From the NCBI RefSeq assembly GCF_022539505.1, contig NC_061508.1, forward strand, positions 263,754,736-263,818,735: DNA of 64,000 nucleotides, in the 5' to 3' direction. Source of the DNA: Lolium rigidum. Taxonomy: Eukaryota; Streptophyta; Magnoliopsida; Poales; Poaceae. How positions within the stretch are numbered: position 1 is the first letter of the stretch; each line of letters begins with the position of its first letter. The translations under genes were made by a program, and so were the position numbers. The notes under the pieces were generated by a model. The model made no database searches and had not been told where the DNA came from. It was given only the letters and a program-made list of their open reading frames with translations. Shown piece by piece: positions 1 to 12,825 of this stretch.

Positions 1-459
1 ACCCTAGTTGGCGTTCTAAATTTCATGTGAGAAGTGAAACATAGAAAGCCTTTTGAAATTACCCAAAACCCAAGAAAGATAATATAAAGAACCTTTAGAA
101 ATTCTTAGGTAGTTAAAACCCTTTATTTTGAACTGAATTCCAAATTCAAGGTTTCAACTATATTACTTCTCAGAGACATATTCCAAATGATAAAATATAA
201 AACCCTTGTAAAATGTTAGAGCTGGATATATAATGCATATAAATGAATTATTTTTGGACTAAATCATTTAAAGGAAAGTAATATATTTGAATATCACATA
301 TTGTCATATATGAGAATGAAATATCCTAGCAACATTTTCCAAATAAAATTCAAGGGAAACCAAATACCTCTTAGTGAACTTTCAAATAATTCAGACAATT
401 AAATTATTCAAACCCTTCTTGAATTCACAATCATTTCCTTACGGAATCAAAAGTCATTT
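1..459. other. Unassigned AT-rich repeat-like DNA
   Basis: This stretch is AT-rich and I see no coding region in it. It lies left of the first recognisable LTR, so it is either the flank of that element or an unrelated repeat. I cannot assign it to a family. Confidence 0.4.
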
Positions 460-1435
460 TATGTCACATACCCACGCTTCTATTCTTGTATACAGTGTTG
501 GGCCTCCAAGTGCAAAGGTTTGTAGAACTGCAGCAAGTTTTCCTTAAGTGGATCACCCAAGGTTTATCGAACTCACGGAGGTAGAGGTCAAAGATATCCC
601 TATCAAGCAACCCTGCAATTACGATACAAGAAGTCTCTTGTGTCACCAACACACCCAATACACTTATCAGGTGAATATGTGCACTAGTTCGGCAAAGAGA
701 TAGTGAAATACAAGTAATATGGATGATTGTAAGTGGTAATTGCAATCTGAAATAAAAATAGCAGCAATCAAGCATATAGCAGAACTGGTTGTAAACGGTG
801 TTTCAATGCTTAGAAACAAGGCCTAGGGATCGTACTTTCACTAGTGGACACTCTCAGCAATGATACCATAATTGAATACATAGATATTATCACTTCACTA
901 TGCTACTCTTGAACCACTCTCCGGTTTGATAATAAACACAAATTCACTGCGTAGGTCTGCATAAGCATTCCTTAAAGTTCGCATTCCCAATCTATGGACA
1001 CCCCACGCTACCACTTTGAGCATACAAAGATGGTACTAACTAGTCACCACAATTCATAAGTATTTCTATAAATTAAGCATAAAAAACAAACACGGTGTGC
1101 ACACTGTCACCTTCACACCATTGGACAAGATGTCCCCGGAGATCACATAATAAAACCACTTGAGTAGCACAATAGTTAAAGAATAACATCTACTTATTCA
1201 CTACTACAGAAAGGCTTATAGCCGCTAGACGTTTAGTGACAGGAAAAATTATGCATGTCACTAATACAAACACTAGTGACAGGCTTACATAAGCCCGTCG
1301 CTAGTACAAACCTGTCACTAGCAGTTTTTGTAAAGAACAGCTAAAAGAGCAAGTATGTTAGTGACAGGCATATAGTTTTGCATTTTTTTAGCCATCCAAG
1401 TAACCGAATTCCCTTTCTTTCGATCAACCGCCTTA

Positions 1436-2037
1436 GGGCTTGTTTGGTTGTTAGGGGTAATAAAACCAGGGATGCAAAGCCCGTCGGGAATTTTGGGGGA
1501 CAAATGGGATACTCGATTTTCCCTGATTTCCCCTATATGTTCATTTGGTAGAACGGAGGGAAAAGCTACCAGTTCAGCCATCACGATTCTTGGTAACAAA
1601 TTGGAGGGGGCAGGTAAGGAGACGCAAGTTGGGACCTCACCTCGAGGTCGGGACAGCAGAGGACGACCTGGATTGTTGGCGGCGAGGTGCGGATCCGGCA
1701 GGTCCTGAAGGCAACGAGCAATGGAGAGAGGGGAGAGGGAAGAAGGGAAGAGGGGAAGGGAGAGATAGGGGAGGGGGGCGCTCCTGTCCGAGCTGTCCTC
1801 TGGTCGCCGGAGGAAGACGAGATCGATAGCCGGAGGAAGACGAGATCACGAGAGCACGTGGCGGATTCTCTTCCCCCACGTCTCGAGCGGTGGAACCGGC
1901 TCCCGGGGATGGACGTGGAATAGACGCGGAAGGGACGGCCTGCTGTCATCCAAACGTTCATGTGGGTTTACCCGGGGCAATTCGGCCCAGGGAAAAGGAG
2001 GGGAACCCTCCGGGATGGGCTGCATCCAAACGAGCCC
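1436..2037. mobile_element. PIF/Harbinger-like MITE nested in the CACTA
   Basis: Terminal inverted repeats read GGGCTTGTTTGGTTG on the left and, reverse-complemented, GGGCTCGTTTGGATG on the right. TTA duplications lie at 1433-1435 and 2038-2040. TTA target sites and this type of terminus are characteristic of Tourist/Harbinger elements. The inside is GC-rich and purine-biased with several short overlapping open frames that I do not regard as genes. Confidence 0.7.
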
Positions 2038-2182
2038 TTAGCGCTCGCGGAAGGAGGACGGCCTTCTGTCATCAAAACGTTCATGTGGGTTTACCCGGGG
2101 CAATTTGGCCCAGGAAATGGTAGCCCAGGGAAAAGGAGGGGAACCCTCCGGGATGGGCTGCATCCAAACGAGCCCTTAGCGG
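1925..2182. repeat. Imperfect tandem duplication of the MITE right end
   Basis: The segment from about 1925 to 2043 is repeated at 2044-2182 with a short insertion. Both units contain the phrase 'gttcatgtgggtttacccgg' and end in CCAAACGAGCCCTTAGCG. The duplicate carries a second copy of the terminal repeat and the TTA, so the element could in principle end at 2037 or 2176. Confidence 0.75.
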
Positions 2183-2754
2183 TCGGTTTTTACCGTGAAA
2201 CCCGCCCGCGCCTAATAGGTTTTGCCGTATTCGACCCGCCCCCGTCGGAAAAAATTACATGCTCCGCGAAGATTCGAACCCACAACCTTCCCCTCCCCCC
2301 CCCCGCGCGCGCAATGGGCTGACCGTATGAGGCACTAGTCATTCTTACTAGAAATAGAGACATATTTGTTTTGTACTAACTAATGTACATGTTATAAACA
2401 TATAAATATGATTTTTTTTCGCTAATTCCCTTTTTTGATATTTTCATTTGTATTAGCTATTTTTGATTGCGTAAATATATTCCAAATTTAAGCTAGCTAT
2501 GCAAAAAAAAATTCAGTTCCCTTTGTACAATTCCCTTTTAGAAATTCAATATGATTTTTTTTCCATATTGTTGTTACTTTTATATATAAAAAATCATGTT
2601 ATTTGGACTATTTTTTAATTCCCTTTCTTGGGCTAGTGTTTTTTAAGAGGGAAAACATAACGGGCGGGAGAACTACTTGCAACTCAAATGAACTACCACT
2701 TGTAACTCAAATACGTACACTTGCAACTCAAATAAATATGACTTTCAACTTAAT

Positions 2755-3475
2755 TAGATTTTGCGGTACGTAATTTTTCACATTTAACGTTGATAAATAA
2801 TGGGCAGAGTGGTTGATAAATTGTGAGCTAAAATGTTTCTAAAATATTCTAAATAGAATTAACTTTTCGAGTTCATAACTCTTCACATTTGCCATTGCTA
2901 AATAAGGAATAGAGGGGTTGATAAATTATGAGCTAAAAATATTCACAAAAATATTCTAAATAAAATTAGGTTTTCGGGTCGATAAGTTTTCACATTTACC
3001 TTTGATAAATAATAGGCATAGCGATTGATAAATTGTGAGCCAAAATTGTTCCCAATATATTCTAAATTACATTAACTTTTTGGATCGATAACTTTTCACA
3101 TTTGCCGTTGATGAATAACGGGCGGAGGGGTTGATAATGTTGAGAGCTAAAAATGTTTCTAAAATATTATAAATGAAATTAGCTTTTTCGGGTTGATAAC
3201 TCTTCACATTTGTTATTGCTGAATAACAAACATAGGTGTTGATAAATTATAAGCTAAAAATATCCTCAAAAGTATTCTAAATAAAATTAGCTTTTCGGGT
3301 TGATAACTTTTCACATTTGCTATTAATAAATAATAAACATAGTGGTTGATAAATTGTGAGCTAAAAATGTACCCATAATATTTGTAAGTTAAATTAGTTT
3401 TTCGAGTCGATAATTTTTTACATTTACCGTTGACAAATAACAGGCAAAAGGGTTGATAAATTTTAAGCTAATAAC
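2755..3475. repeat. Tandem array, period about 108 bp, nearly seven units
   Basis: Each unit contains 'gataactttTCACATTT' followed by 'GATAAATAA', then 'GATAAATT(G)TGAGCTAAAAAT' and 'ATTCTAAAT'. Unit starts fall near 2773, 2881, 2989, 3096, 3203, 3312 and 3420. Units differ by substitutions and short indels, so the array is not recent. It lies inside the CACTA, and internal arrays are common in such elements. Confidence 0.8.
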
Positions 3476-3609
3476 TTTTTTGCAAGATATATCAATATGG
3501 ATGCTAGTTTCATGGTTCGCTATTTGGGTTTTTTTTAGTTTTAGACCGTGTTTTTTTTAATCTCAGTCGTATTTAATTTTAGTATAAATATAGTTACGCC
3601 AGGATAGAT

Positions 3610-3830
3610 GACACAAACAACCGGTAGCTTAGTTGGTGGTCACCACTCTTTGGCCCGCCCGGGCTCGGCAGGAGGTCCTGGCTTTGAATCCCTTCCTGCG
3701 CAGTTAATTTTGCCCACGTGCAGCCAGAAACGAAAACAGCGAAATCGTCTGGAATTTCACTTTCGGAAACGACAAAAACCGACCGCCGGGTTAAAGGCAG
3801 CGCTCGACCGCCTAGCTAGGGTCGCCCCCA
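3610..3830 (+). mobile_element. tRNA-derived SINE-like segment
   Basis: An A-box-like TAGCTTAGTTGG at 3625-3636 and a B-box-like GGCTTTGAATCC at 3680-3691 are 43 bases apart, the geometry of a Pol III internal promoter in a tRNA-derived SINE. No cloverleaf folds cleanly and no 3' poly tract or target duplication was identified, so the ends are approximate. Confidence 0.45.
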
Positions 3831-3993
3831 AGTAACACTACAACAAGAAATTATAGGGAACCACACATATTTTGCAACGGAATTTACATTCGCGGTAGTG
3901 TTTGATATTTTTCACAGAAAGAAAAAGCTATATGGGCTGCTGTTGTTTAGGCCCACTATTCCGTGCAGTTTCCAGCAACTGCCCACCCCATTA

Positions 3994-4585
3994 GGGCATG
4001 AACAATGGTTGATAAGACTGTCTTATCTTAATCCCGCCATGTAATCTAGATATAACAATAAAATATGATGTACAATGGCTAATTTTAGTCTTATCTCTAG
4101 TAATGAGACATGCCTAAATATATGGTGAGAGAGATTGTGCTAAGAGATGATCTCTTAGGGCATATACAATGGTGATGACTCAGCTGTCTGTAAGAGGTAG
4201 TTATAGGTGATTTTGGTGATGTGGAGGAAAGAGAATGAGGAGAGAGAAGGAGGCTGTCTGTAAAGTTACAGACAGTCTGTAGGCTTCTTACAGACAGCTT
4301 ACAGACATCATTTTTGCTGTTGTATGAAGGGTGTCTATAACTTGTACTCACATATAGCTATGACTAAAAATAGATAACTTACAGATAGACTATTGTATAC
4401 ACTGTCTGTATCATTGTCTATAAATGACATAATTACATGGAGCAGTATTACAGAGAGCATCCGTCTAGACCAATATACATTCCCTTAGCTAAGAGAAGAC
4501 AAACTTTTTTTAATCTATTTCTCTCTCCTCTACATCATCAATTATTCTAGGTGGCAGTGCTAAGATATAACTATTGTACATGCCC
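3994..4585. mobile_element. TTA-flanked MITE, possibly with a second copy nested inside
   Basis: The left end GGGCATGAACAATGGTT pairs with the right end AACTATTGTACATGCCC. TTA lies directly outside both ends (3991-3993 and 4586-4588), as in Tourist-type elements. A related terminus GGGCATATACAATGGT at 4158, preceded by TTA, suggests another family member inserted in it. Its right end near 4390-4410 is poorly defined. Confidence 0.65.
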
Positions 4586-4689
4586 TTATCTTGACCGCGC
4601 TGCCGCGCCTCTATCAACTTCCTGTTCCTAACAAATTCGATACGATTCTTAGGGCTAGCCATAAATATTCCCGGATGATGCCCTATCTC

Positions 4690-7000
4690 TTTTCTTTCCG
4701 ATCCCGTCCGGATCCACCCCACACCATCGTCGTGCGGCCGTGGCGTGGAGCCCTTTGAAGGATGGCGGTCAGTATCTCTTTACTCGCTAGAACTACAGCA
4801 CCAACAAATTTTTCATGGGATGGCGGGGGCAGCTACAATTCCCCGGGGACGGCCGCAGCGCTGCCATTATACTCATGATGGTGAGCCACCAATCTTCTTC
4901 TTTTCGATTAGGTAAAATTTTAATGAATTTCTTTGGGTTCCCTTGTTCTGATCAGTCTTAGATTCAACGATTTATTATTAGTTCATCTCTCTCCTACCTT
5001 CTCTAATCATACTCCTCAACGTATGTTCGGAAAAAATAATCATACTCCTCGACAATTGTGTTTGAATTGCCTATTCTCCACTACCGTAGGTCTCCAATTA
5101 CTTTGTTAGTCGGTCGGCCCGAGCCCTCCTATGAAAGCATATACAGTTGCTCTTTTCTTTCAGCCATCTATGCATTCTGACGTGTCTTAACTCATGTATG
5201 TTGGTATGAAAAACCCCTAGTTTCTGTAAATTCATTTGTATATGATACGTAGAGTACGTTATCTTCCGCAGAACCTGTCCGCTCCCTATTTTTTTTCGTG
5301 TGATGCTTTGCTACCGAATAACATCGCAGTCGAGTTAATAATCCTATGCTCCGATGCAAACTGTAAATTCATTTTCCTTTTAACAGCTCAAACTGTAAAT
5401 TCATTCCTATAATATATAGCAGTAGTTGCTCCATCGAAGCACATAAGAACCCATCCTCCCTGCGTCTGATGCTTTGGTTTTGAATTTTTTTTGGTTCGCT
5501 GAGTTGTCACTCAGAGTAATAGGGTGTGATTATTGTGGTTTTTTTTTAGGTCGCAGCCAGCTGCAGCTTTCGTCCATGGTTTTGGCGATTGGGTTCGACG
5601 ATTTTTTCTGTTCAGAAGATGTCTTCAGAGTTCAGATTGCTCAACTTTTTTTCCCGTACAGAGTAGAAGAACATATTAATTGCTTGCCGTGGCAGTTACA
5701 GCGCACTCTGAGCTTATCATTAGCTGCCTAATTTCTCTTTTTCTGACAGGTATCTATTTCTGAATATTGGGTAGTCGAAGGCTTGAAGCAGGCAGGGAAG
5801 AAACTTGGAAACGATTGGGATGTACGTATCTGCAAGAAGTTTATTTTGTATACTGCATTGCAATATTCATATTTACTTATGTTTCAGGGTTCTCATATTT
5901 GAAGTATATACTGAATTATTTGTTTGCCTTCAGAATACAGCCAAAAGAAGAGGTACAAAAAAGACTCAGTTTTAATTTATTTAAGTAAAACACCACAAAA
6001 TGATTTCGGACGTCCATATGGGATCCATTGCAGAGCTCGGCGACATGTACTCACATTACTGGTCTGATCATTCTTCAGGAGGCCCAAGGAGAATTTTGCA
6101 CAAAATATGCTTCCCTATTTGGAGTATGAAATGCAAAGGTTATTTCTTTTCATCAGCTTTTATCTAGATAATGAGAAATGCTTCCCTATTACTGCTACAA
6201 CATTAGTGCTACTTGCAACTAATGTTTTGTTTGCTATGAGTTTTCTGGTATTACACTACTACAGTATATTGGTATATATCTTTGTCTTCCGTTTGAGAAA
6301 TATTGATTTAAAATATGACTGCTCTCCTTTTTTTTCAAGTAAATTGCCTGCTTCATTCATACATACTAGCTTGTTGAGTACATACAGTGGCCCTAATAAC
6401 ATTAGGTATTTCATTAAACCAATAGGACATGTGCTAGAACATGAGCGGCCTCATTACAAGATCGACTAACATGAGTAAAACAAGAAGACGTAAACTTTGG
6501 AGAACTACTCTTAATATCAAAAACTAAGGTACCTATATATGATCTGTTATTCTCGTGGCTTCTCACTTATCAAATTAGAATAGTCAGAGTGGAAACCATT
6601 TTCTTCACCAAACATCAAAGCATGGAGCATTGCCATGGCTTCACCTAGCTCTGGATTACATTAGAGTTTAAGTCTTCATATTATATTTTTTCTGGTCTGA
6701 TTTGCAGAAAGTGAAGTGGTAAAATAGCAGGGCTATGCGGCAAAGCTTTGCGAGTTCTTCCGTGGAAATGCTGGGACCGATGGTGCTCAAGATGGTGATA
6801 CAGTGAGTAGAACATGTGGAATTGCTGGGATATTGGTGTCTTTTGGTTTGCCGAGTTCAAGATGTGGAAGTGCCAGATGTTTGGTTTCTTTTGGTTCGCA
6901 TGTAGTTGTCGTAGATTTCTTCCTGCTTAGTTTCAAATTTTGTGTAAACTGATCTTCAACCTTGGCTTTGGAGTGACATGTATAATACAATTTACGATGT
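4690..7000 (+). pseudogene. Exon-like host sequence captured in the CACTA (unidentified)
   Basis: Several segments look like spliced plant exons. A GC-rich block at about 4690-4880 is followed by GTGAGCC. An open stretch at about 5749-5820 begins after CTGACAG and ends at GTACGT, translating through SEYWVVEGLKQAGKKLG. A further segment follows TTTGCAG near 6705. The reading is broken by stops and the pieces cannot be joined into one frame by eye. I do not recognise the protein. Capture of gene fragments is well known for CACTA elements, and origin by capture is inference here. Confidence 0.3.
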
Positions 7001-7783
7001 GCCTTTTTTGAATTTATTGTGATATTCTTCCTACGAAATGCTATATTGTACCTTGTACATGCTTGTTACAGCATATTCGTCGAAAATATAAATATTTTTT
7101 TAATACCAAAATTCATACTAATTATAATTATTTTTTAATACCGAAATTCATACTAATGATAGGCAGGATAATGGACTAGCCACTAGAGAACCCAACATGG
7201 CTGCGGATTTTCGTCATGCCAGTGATATGCATTTTTTTCTGCCTGTCACTACTTCACCTACCAGGCATTTTTTCATCACTAGTGACACTACCAGCGGCAT
7301 CAAACTAGTGACAGGCATATTGCCTGTCACTGATGAGCAAAATGTGCCTGTCACTAGTAATGGTTTATGCAGTAGTGATTCAAATAGATTACAGAGCTCA
7401 TGATCACATAAAGATCATACATGGAGAGATAGATAGACCACATAGCTACCGGTAAAGCCCTCAACCTCGGGGGAGAACTACTCACTCCTTATCATGGAAG
7501 TCAGTAACGGCGATGAAGACGGCGGTGGAGTCAATGGAGATGGCTCCGGGGGCAATTACCCGTCCCGACAGGGTGCCGGAACGGGGACTTCTGTCCCCCG
7601 GATCTTGTCTTCGACGGCGGCGGAGCTAAGGAACTTTTCGTGGACGGAGGCTTTGTTAATTTAGGGTTTTCGCGTTGATAGGCATCTTATAGGCGGAAGG
7701 GCGAGGTCGGTGGGCGCCAGGGGGACCCACACCACCCCTAGGCGCGGTAGGGGCTATGCCGCGCCCAGGTATGGTGTGGCCGC

Positions 7784-9521
7784 TGATGTCTACGGGAGCT
7801 TCTATTCTTGTAGACAGTGTTGGGCCTCCAAGAGCAGAGGTTTGTAGAACAGCAGCAAGTTTTCCCTTAAGTGGATCACCCAAGGTTTATCGAACTCGGG
7901 GAGGAAGAGGTCAAAGATATCCCTCTCATGCAACCCTGCAACCACAAAGCAAGAAGTCTCTTGTGTCCCCAACACACCTAATAGGTGTACTAGTTCGGCG
8001 AAGAGATAGTGAAATACAAGTGGTATGAATGAATATGAGCAAGTAGTACGGCGCCGTAAAATAGCTTGCTGGCGTGCGCTTGATGGTAGTAATATTATAG
8101 GAAGTAAACAAGCGATAGTAACGCAGCAGTAGTAACACAGAGAAACAAGAAACAAGCGACGATAGCGATATTTAGGAACAAGGCCTAGGGATTAGACTTT
8201 CACTAGTGGACACTCTCAACTTTGATCACATAACGTAATAGATAAATGCATACTCTACACTCTCTTGTTGGATGATGAACACATTGCGTAGGATTACACG
8301 AACCCTCAATGCCGGAGTTAACAAGCTCCACAATTAAATGTTCATATTTAAATAACCTTAGAGTGTAAGATAGATCAATACGACTAAACCAAGTACTAAC
8401 GTAGCATGCACAGTGTCACCTTCATGCTTATGTAGGAGGAATAATACACATCAATACTATCATAGCAATAGTTAACTTCACAATCTACAAGAGATCATGA
8501 TCATAGCATAAACCAAGTACTAACACGGATGCACACACTGTCACCATTACATCGTGCAGGAGGAATAAAACTACTTTAATAACATTGCTAGAGTAGCACA
8601 TAGATTAATTGTGATACAAAACATATTGCAATCATAAAGAGATATAAATAAGCACTTCACTACGCCATTCATAACAGTGAATAAGTATTCTGTGAAATAT
8701 AGCCTAAGAGACCCACACGGTGCACACACTGTCACCTTTACACACGTGGGACAAGGAGTCTCCGGAGATCACATAAGTAAAACTCACTTGACTAGCACAA
8801 TGACATCTAGATTACAAGCATCATCATATGAATCTCAATCATGTAAGGCAGCTCATGAGATTATTGTATTGAAGTACATAGGAGAGAGATGAACCACATA
8901 GCTACCGGTACAGCCCCGAGCCTCGATGGAGAACTACTCCCTCTTCATGGGAGCAGCAGCGGTGATGAAGATGGCGGTGGAGATGGCAGCGGTGTCGATG
9001 GAGAAGCCTTCCGGGGGCACTTCCCCGTCCGGCAGGGTGCCGGAACAGAGACTCCTGTCCCCCAGATCTTGGCTTCGCGATGGCGGCGGCTCTGGAAGGT
9101 TTCGCGTACCGTGGCTTCCTCCGTCGGGGTTTTTAGGTCAGGGACCTTATATAGGCGAAAGGGCAGCCTCGGAGGGTCGAAGGGGCGACGACACCATAGG
9201 CTGGCGCGGCCAGGGCCCAGGCCGCGCCACCCTATCATCTGGGGCCCACAGGGCCCCCCTCTGGCGGCTCTCGGGTGTTCTGGATGCTTCCGGGCAAAAT
9301 AGGAACCTGGGCGTTGATTTCGTCCAATTCCGAGAATATTTCGTGACTAGGATTTCGAAACCAAAAACAGCGTAAAACGAGAACCGGCACTTCGGCATCT
9401 TGTTAATAGGTTAGTTCCGGAAAATGCGTAAATACGACATATAATGTGCATAAAACATGTAGGTATCATCAATAAAGTAGCATGGAACATAAGAAATTAT
9501 CGATACGTTGGAGACGTATCA
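7784..9521 (-). repeat. 3' LTR of the 7784-14592 element
   Basis: It aligns end to end with the 5' LTR at 12854-14592. Differences cluster at about 8030-8170 and 9370-9400 and mostly fall on CAG or CTG triplets. In element sense a TATA-like CTATATAAGG lies near 9146-9155. Confidence 0.9.
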
Positions 9522-11925
9522 GCATCCCCAAGCTTAGTTCTCGCTCGTCCCGAGCGGGTAAAACGATAACAAGGATAATTTCTGAAGTGACATGCCATCA
9601 TAACCTTGATCATACTATTTGTAAACATATGTAATGAATGCAGCGATCAAAACAATGGTAATGACATGAGTAAACAACTGAATCATAAAGCAATGACTTT
9701 TCATGAATAGCACTTTCAAGACAGGCATCAATAAGTCTTGCATAAGAGTTAACTCATAAAGCAATACTTTAAAGTAAAGGTATTGAAGCAACACAAAGGA
9801 AGATTAAGTTTCAGCGGTTGCTTTCAACTTATAACATGTGTATCTCATGGATAATTGTCAACATAGAGTAATATAACAAGTGCAATATGCAAGTATGTAG
9901 GAATCAATGCACAGTTCACACAAGTGTTTGCTTCTTGAGGTGGAGAGAAATAGGTGAACTGACTCAACATAAAAGTAAAAGAATGGTCCTTCAAAGAGGA
10001 AAGCATCGATTGCTATATTTGTGCTAGAGCTTTTATTTTGAAAACATAAAGAGAGCATAAAAGTAAAATTTTGAGAGGCGTTTGTTGTTGTCAACGAATG
10101 GTAGTGGGCACTCTAACTACCTCATCAACCAGACTTTCAAGAGCGGCTCCCATGAAGGACGTTATCTCTACCAGCAAAGTAGATCATCCCTCTTCTCTTT
10201 TGTTTACACATGTACTTTAGTTTAGTTTTTCTTTATTTATGGATGACACTCCTCCCAACCTTTTGCTTACACAAGCCATGGCTAACCGAATCCTCGGGTG
10301 CCTTCCAACATTCACATACCATGGAGGAGTGTCTATTTGCAAAATTAAGTTGCTTACCGATGAATCGAGCAAAACATGTGAAGAGAATTATTAATGAAAG
10401 TTAATTAATTGGGGCTGGGAACCCCATTGCCGACTCTTTTTGCAAAATTATTGGATAAGCGGATGTGCCACTAGTCCATTGTGAAAGTCTCGTCAAAAGT
10501 AAATGACAAGATCGAAAGATAAAACACCACATACTTCCTCATGAGCTATAAAACATTGACACAAATAAGAGGTGATAAATTTTGAATTATTTAAAGGTAG
10601 CACTCAAGCAATTTACTTTGGAATGGCGGAGAAATACCATGTAGTAGGTAGGTATGGTGGACACAAATGGCATAGTGGTTGGCTCAAGGATTTGGATGCA
10701 TGAGAAGTATTCCCTCTCGATACAAGGCTTAGGCTAGCAAGGTTATTTGAAGCAAACTCAAGGATGAACCGGTGCAGCAAAACTCACATAAAAGACATAT
10801 TGTAAACATTATAAAACTCTACACCGTCCTCCTTGTTGTTCAAAACTCAATACTAGAAATTATCTAGACCTTAGAGAGACCAATTATGCAAACCAAATTT
10901 TAGCATGCTCTATGTATTTCTTTACTAATAGGCGCAAAGTATATGATGCAAGAGCTTAAACATGAGCACAACAATTGCCAAGTATCACATTATCCAAAAC
11001 ATTTTACCAATTACTACATGTAGCATTTTTCCAATTCCAACCATATAACAATTTAACGAAGAGGAAACTTCGCCATGAATATTATGAGCTAAGAACACAT
11101 GTGTTCATACGAACCAGCGGAGCGTGTCTCTCTCCCACACAAGGATGAACTTATTCAAACAAAACAAAAATAAAAACAAACATACGCTCCAAGTAAAGTA
11201 AATAAGATGTGATGAAATAAAAATATAGTTTCACTAGAAGAAACCTGATAAGTTGTCGACGAAGAAGGGGATGCCTTGGGCATCCCCAAGCTTAGATGCT
11301 TGAGTCTTCTTAAAATATGCAGGGATGAACCACGGGGGCATCCCCAAGCTTAGACCTTTCACTCTTCTCGATCACATTATATCACCCTCTTCTATTGACC
11401 CTTGAAAACTTCCTTCACACAAACTTCAAGCAAACTCATTAGAGGGTTAGTGCATAATCAAAAATTCACATGTTCAGAGGTGACACAATCATTCTTAACA
11501 CTTCTGGACATTGCACATAACTTCTGAAAGTTAATGGAACAAAGAAACTCATTCAACTTAACAAAAGCGGCAATGCGAAATAAAAGGCAGAATCTGTCAA
11601 AAACAGAACAGTCCGTAAAGACGAATTATAAAATGGCACCAGACTTGCTCAAACGGAAAAACTCAAAACTAATGAAAGTTGCCTACATATCTGAGGATCA
11701 CGCTCGTAAATTGGCAGATTTTTTCTAATTTTCTACAGAGACTTGTGCCAGAATTCGTGACAGACAGCAATGCTGTTTCTGCGCAGCGATCCCAAATATA
11801 ACATCAACTTTAACATAGAAACTTTACTTGGCACAAAAACATGATAAGGAGAGGTTGCTACAGTAGTAAACAACTTCCAAGATTCAAATATAAAACAAAG
11901 TACTGTAGCAAAATAAACACATGGG

Positions 11926-12687
11926 TTATCTCCCAAGAAGTTCTTTCTTTATAGCCATTAAGATGGGCTCAGCAGTTTTAATGATGCTCTCATGAAAATA
12001 GACAATGAAGCAAAAGAGAACATCAAGAAGAAAATTGAAAACAAATTTAAGTCTAACATGCTTCCTATGCATAGGAATCTTGTAAATAAACAAGTTCATG
12101 AAGCGCAAAGTAACAAGCATAGGAAGATAAAACAAGTGTAGCTTCAAAAATTTCAGCACATAGAGAGGTGTTTTAGTAACATGAAAATTTCTACAACCAT
12201 ATTTTCCTCTCTCATAATAACTTTCAGTAGCAACATGAGCAAACTCAACAATATAACTATCACATAAAACATTCTTATCATGAGTCTCATGCATAAAATA
12301 ATTACTACTCCCAACATAAGCATAGTCATTCTTATTAATTGTAGTGGGAGCAAATTCAACAAAGTAGCTATCAAATATAGGGGGTATATTGTAATCATAA
12401 TCAATTTTATCCTCCATAACAGGTGGTAACAAAAGACTACTATCATTATAATCATCATAAATAGGAGGCAAAGTATCATCAAAGTAAATTTTCTCCTCAA
12501 TGCTTGGGGGACTAAAAATATCATGCTCATCAAAGCCAGCTTCCCCAAGCTTAGAATTTTCCATAGCATTAGCAATAATAGTGTTCAAAGCATTCATATT
12601 AATATGTTCCATGGGTTTTTTAATTTTCGCATCAAACCATCCATGTCTTAAATCAGGAAATAGAATAAAAAGGTCATTGTTGTCCAT
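11926..12687 (-). CDS. Retrotransposon ORF of unknown function, acidic N-terminal region and hydrophobic C-terminal region
   Basis: The predicted 253-residue protein starts about 165 bases after the 5' LTR, the usual place for gag. It lacks a recognisable gag zinc knuckle or protease motif. Residues about 70-115 are acidic and tyrosine-rich (EEKIYFDDTLPPIYDDYND). The middle repeats the phrase SYFVEF / SYIVEF. The last 85 residues are strongly hydrophobic and basic, resembling two or three membrane segments. A homologous 260-residue ORF sits in the same position of another element in this window (36774-37556). Retention of a full-length frame in two non-autonomous elements suggests past selection or recent amplification. 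Function is unknown, and an env-like or trans-acting role is only a guess. Confidence 0.6.
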   Translation of the reverse strand: MDNNDLFILFPDLRHGWFDAKIKKPMEHINMNALNTIIANAMENSKLGEAGFDEHDIFSPPSIEEKIYFDDTLPPIYDDYNDSSLLLPPVMEDKIDYDYNIPPIFDSYFVEFAPTTINKNDYAYVGSSNYFMHETHDKNVLCDSYIVEFAHVATESYYERGKYGCRNFHVTKTPLYVLKFLKLHLFYLPMLVTLRFMNLFIYKIPMHRKHVRLKFVFNFLLDVLFCFIVYFHESIIKTAEPILMAIKKELLGR

Positions 12688-12825
12688 TATGCCTAACTAG
12701 TGTAAACAAGAAACCAAATGTCGCAATTGCAGCGTCTAAAGGAAATAGCTTCGAGCACACACACAATGGCGCCGGAAAAGTACTCGTTACACTGGAACCG
12801 GAGTCCGAGTGCCTTTTACCTTTCC

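Larger units (their letters stand above)
1199..7377. mobile_element. CACTA (En/Spm-type) DNA transposon, non-autonomous, 6.2 kb
   Basis: The element begins CACTACTACAGAAAGG and ends CAGTAGTG. It is flanked by the 3-bp duplication ATT at 1196-1198 and 7378-7380. Subterminal regions at both ends (about 1225-1370 and 7225-7360) carry repeated GTGACAGGC/GCCTGTCAC motifs, the expected transposase-binding architecture. No TNP1 or TNP2 transposase is visible, so mobility would have required another copy. The interior holds a 108-bp tandem array, two TTA-flanked MITE-like elements, a tRNA-derived SINE-like segment and exon-like sequence that may be captured host DNA. It sits in the LTR of the oldest retrotransposon of the window. 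Confidence 0.9.

Noticed and set aside
464..775. Minus-strand open frame, similar to frames at 7802-8155, 12996-13250 and 37697-38044
   Set aside because: All four lie in the same part of A-type LTRs. The similarity reflects LTR homology, not a protein-coding gene.
2268..2284. Reverse-strand B-box-like GGTTGTGGGTTCGAATC, possible tRNA gene
   Set aside because: No matching acceptor or anticodon stems could be folded; at most a SINE relic.
3836..3900. 65-bp segment starting CACTACAACAAGAAA and ending GTAGTG, as a miniature CACTA
   Set aside because: No 3-bp target duplication (TAA versus TTT) and too short; probably coincidence or a deletion remnant.
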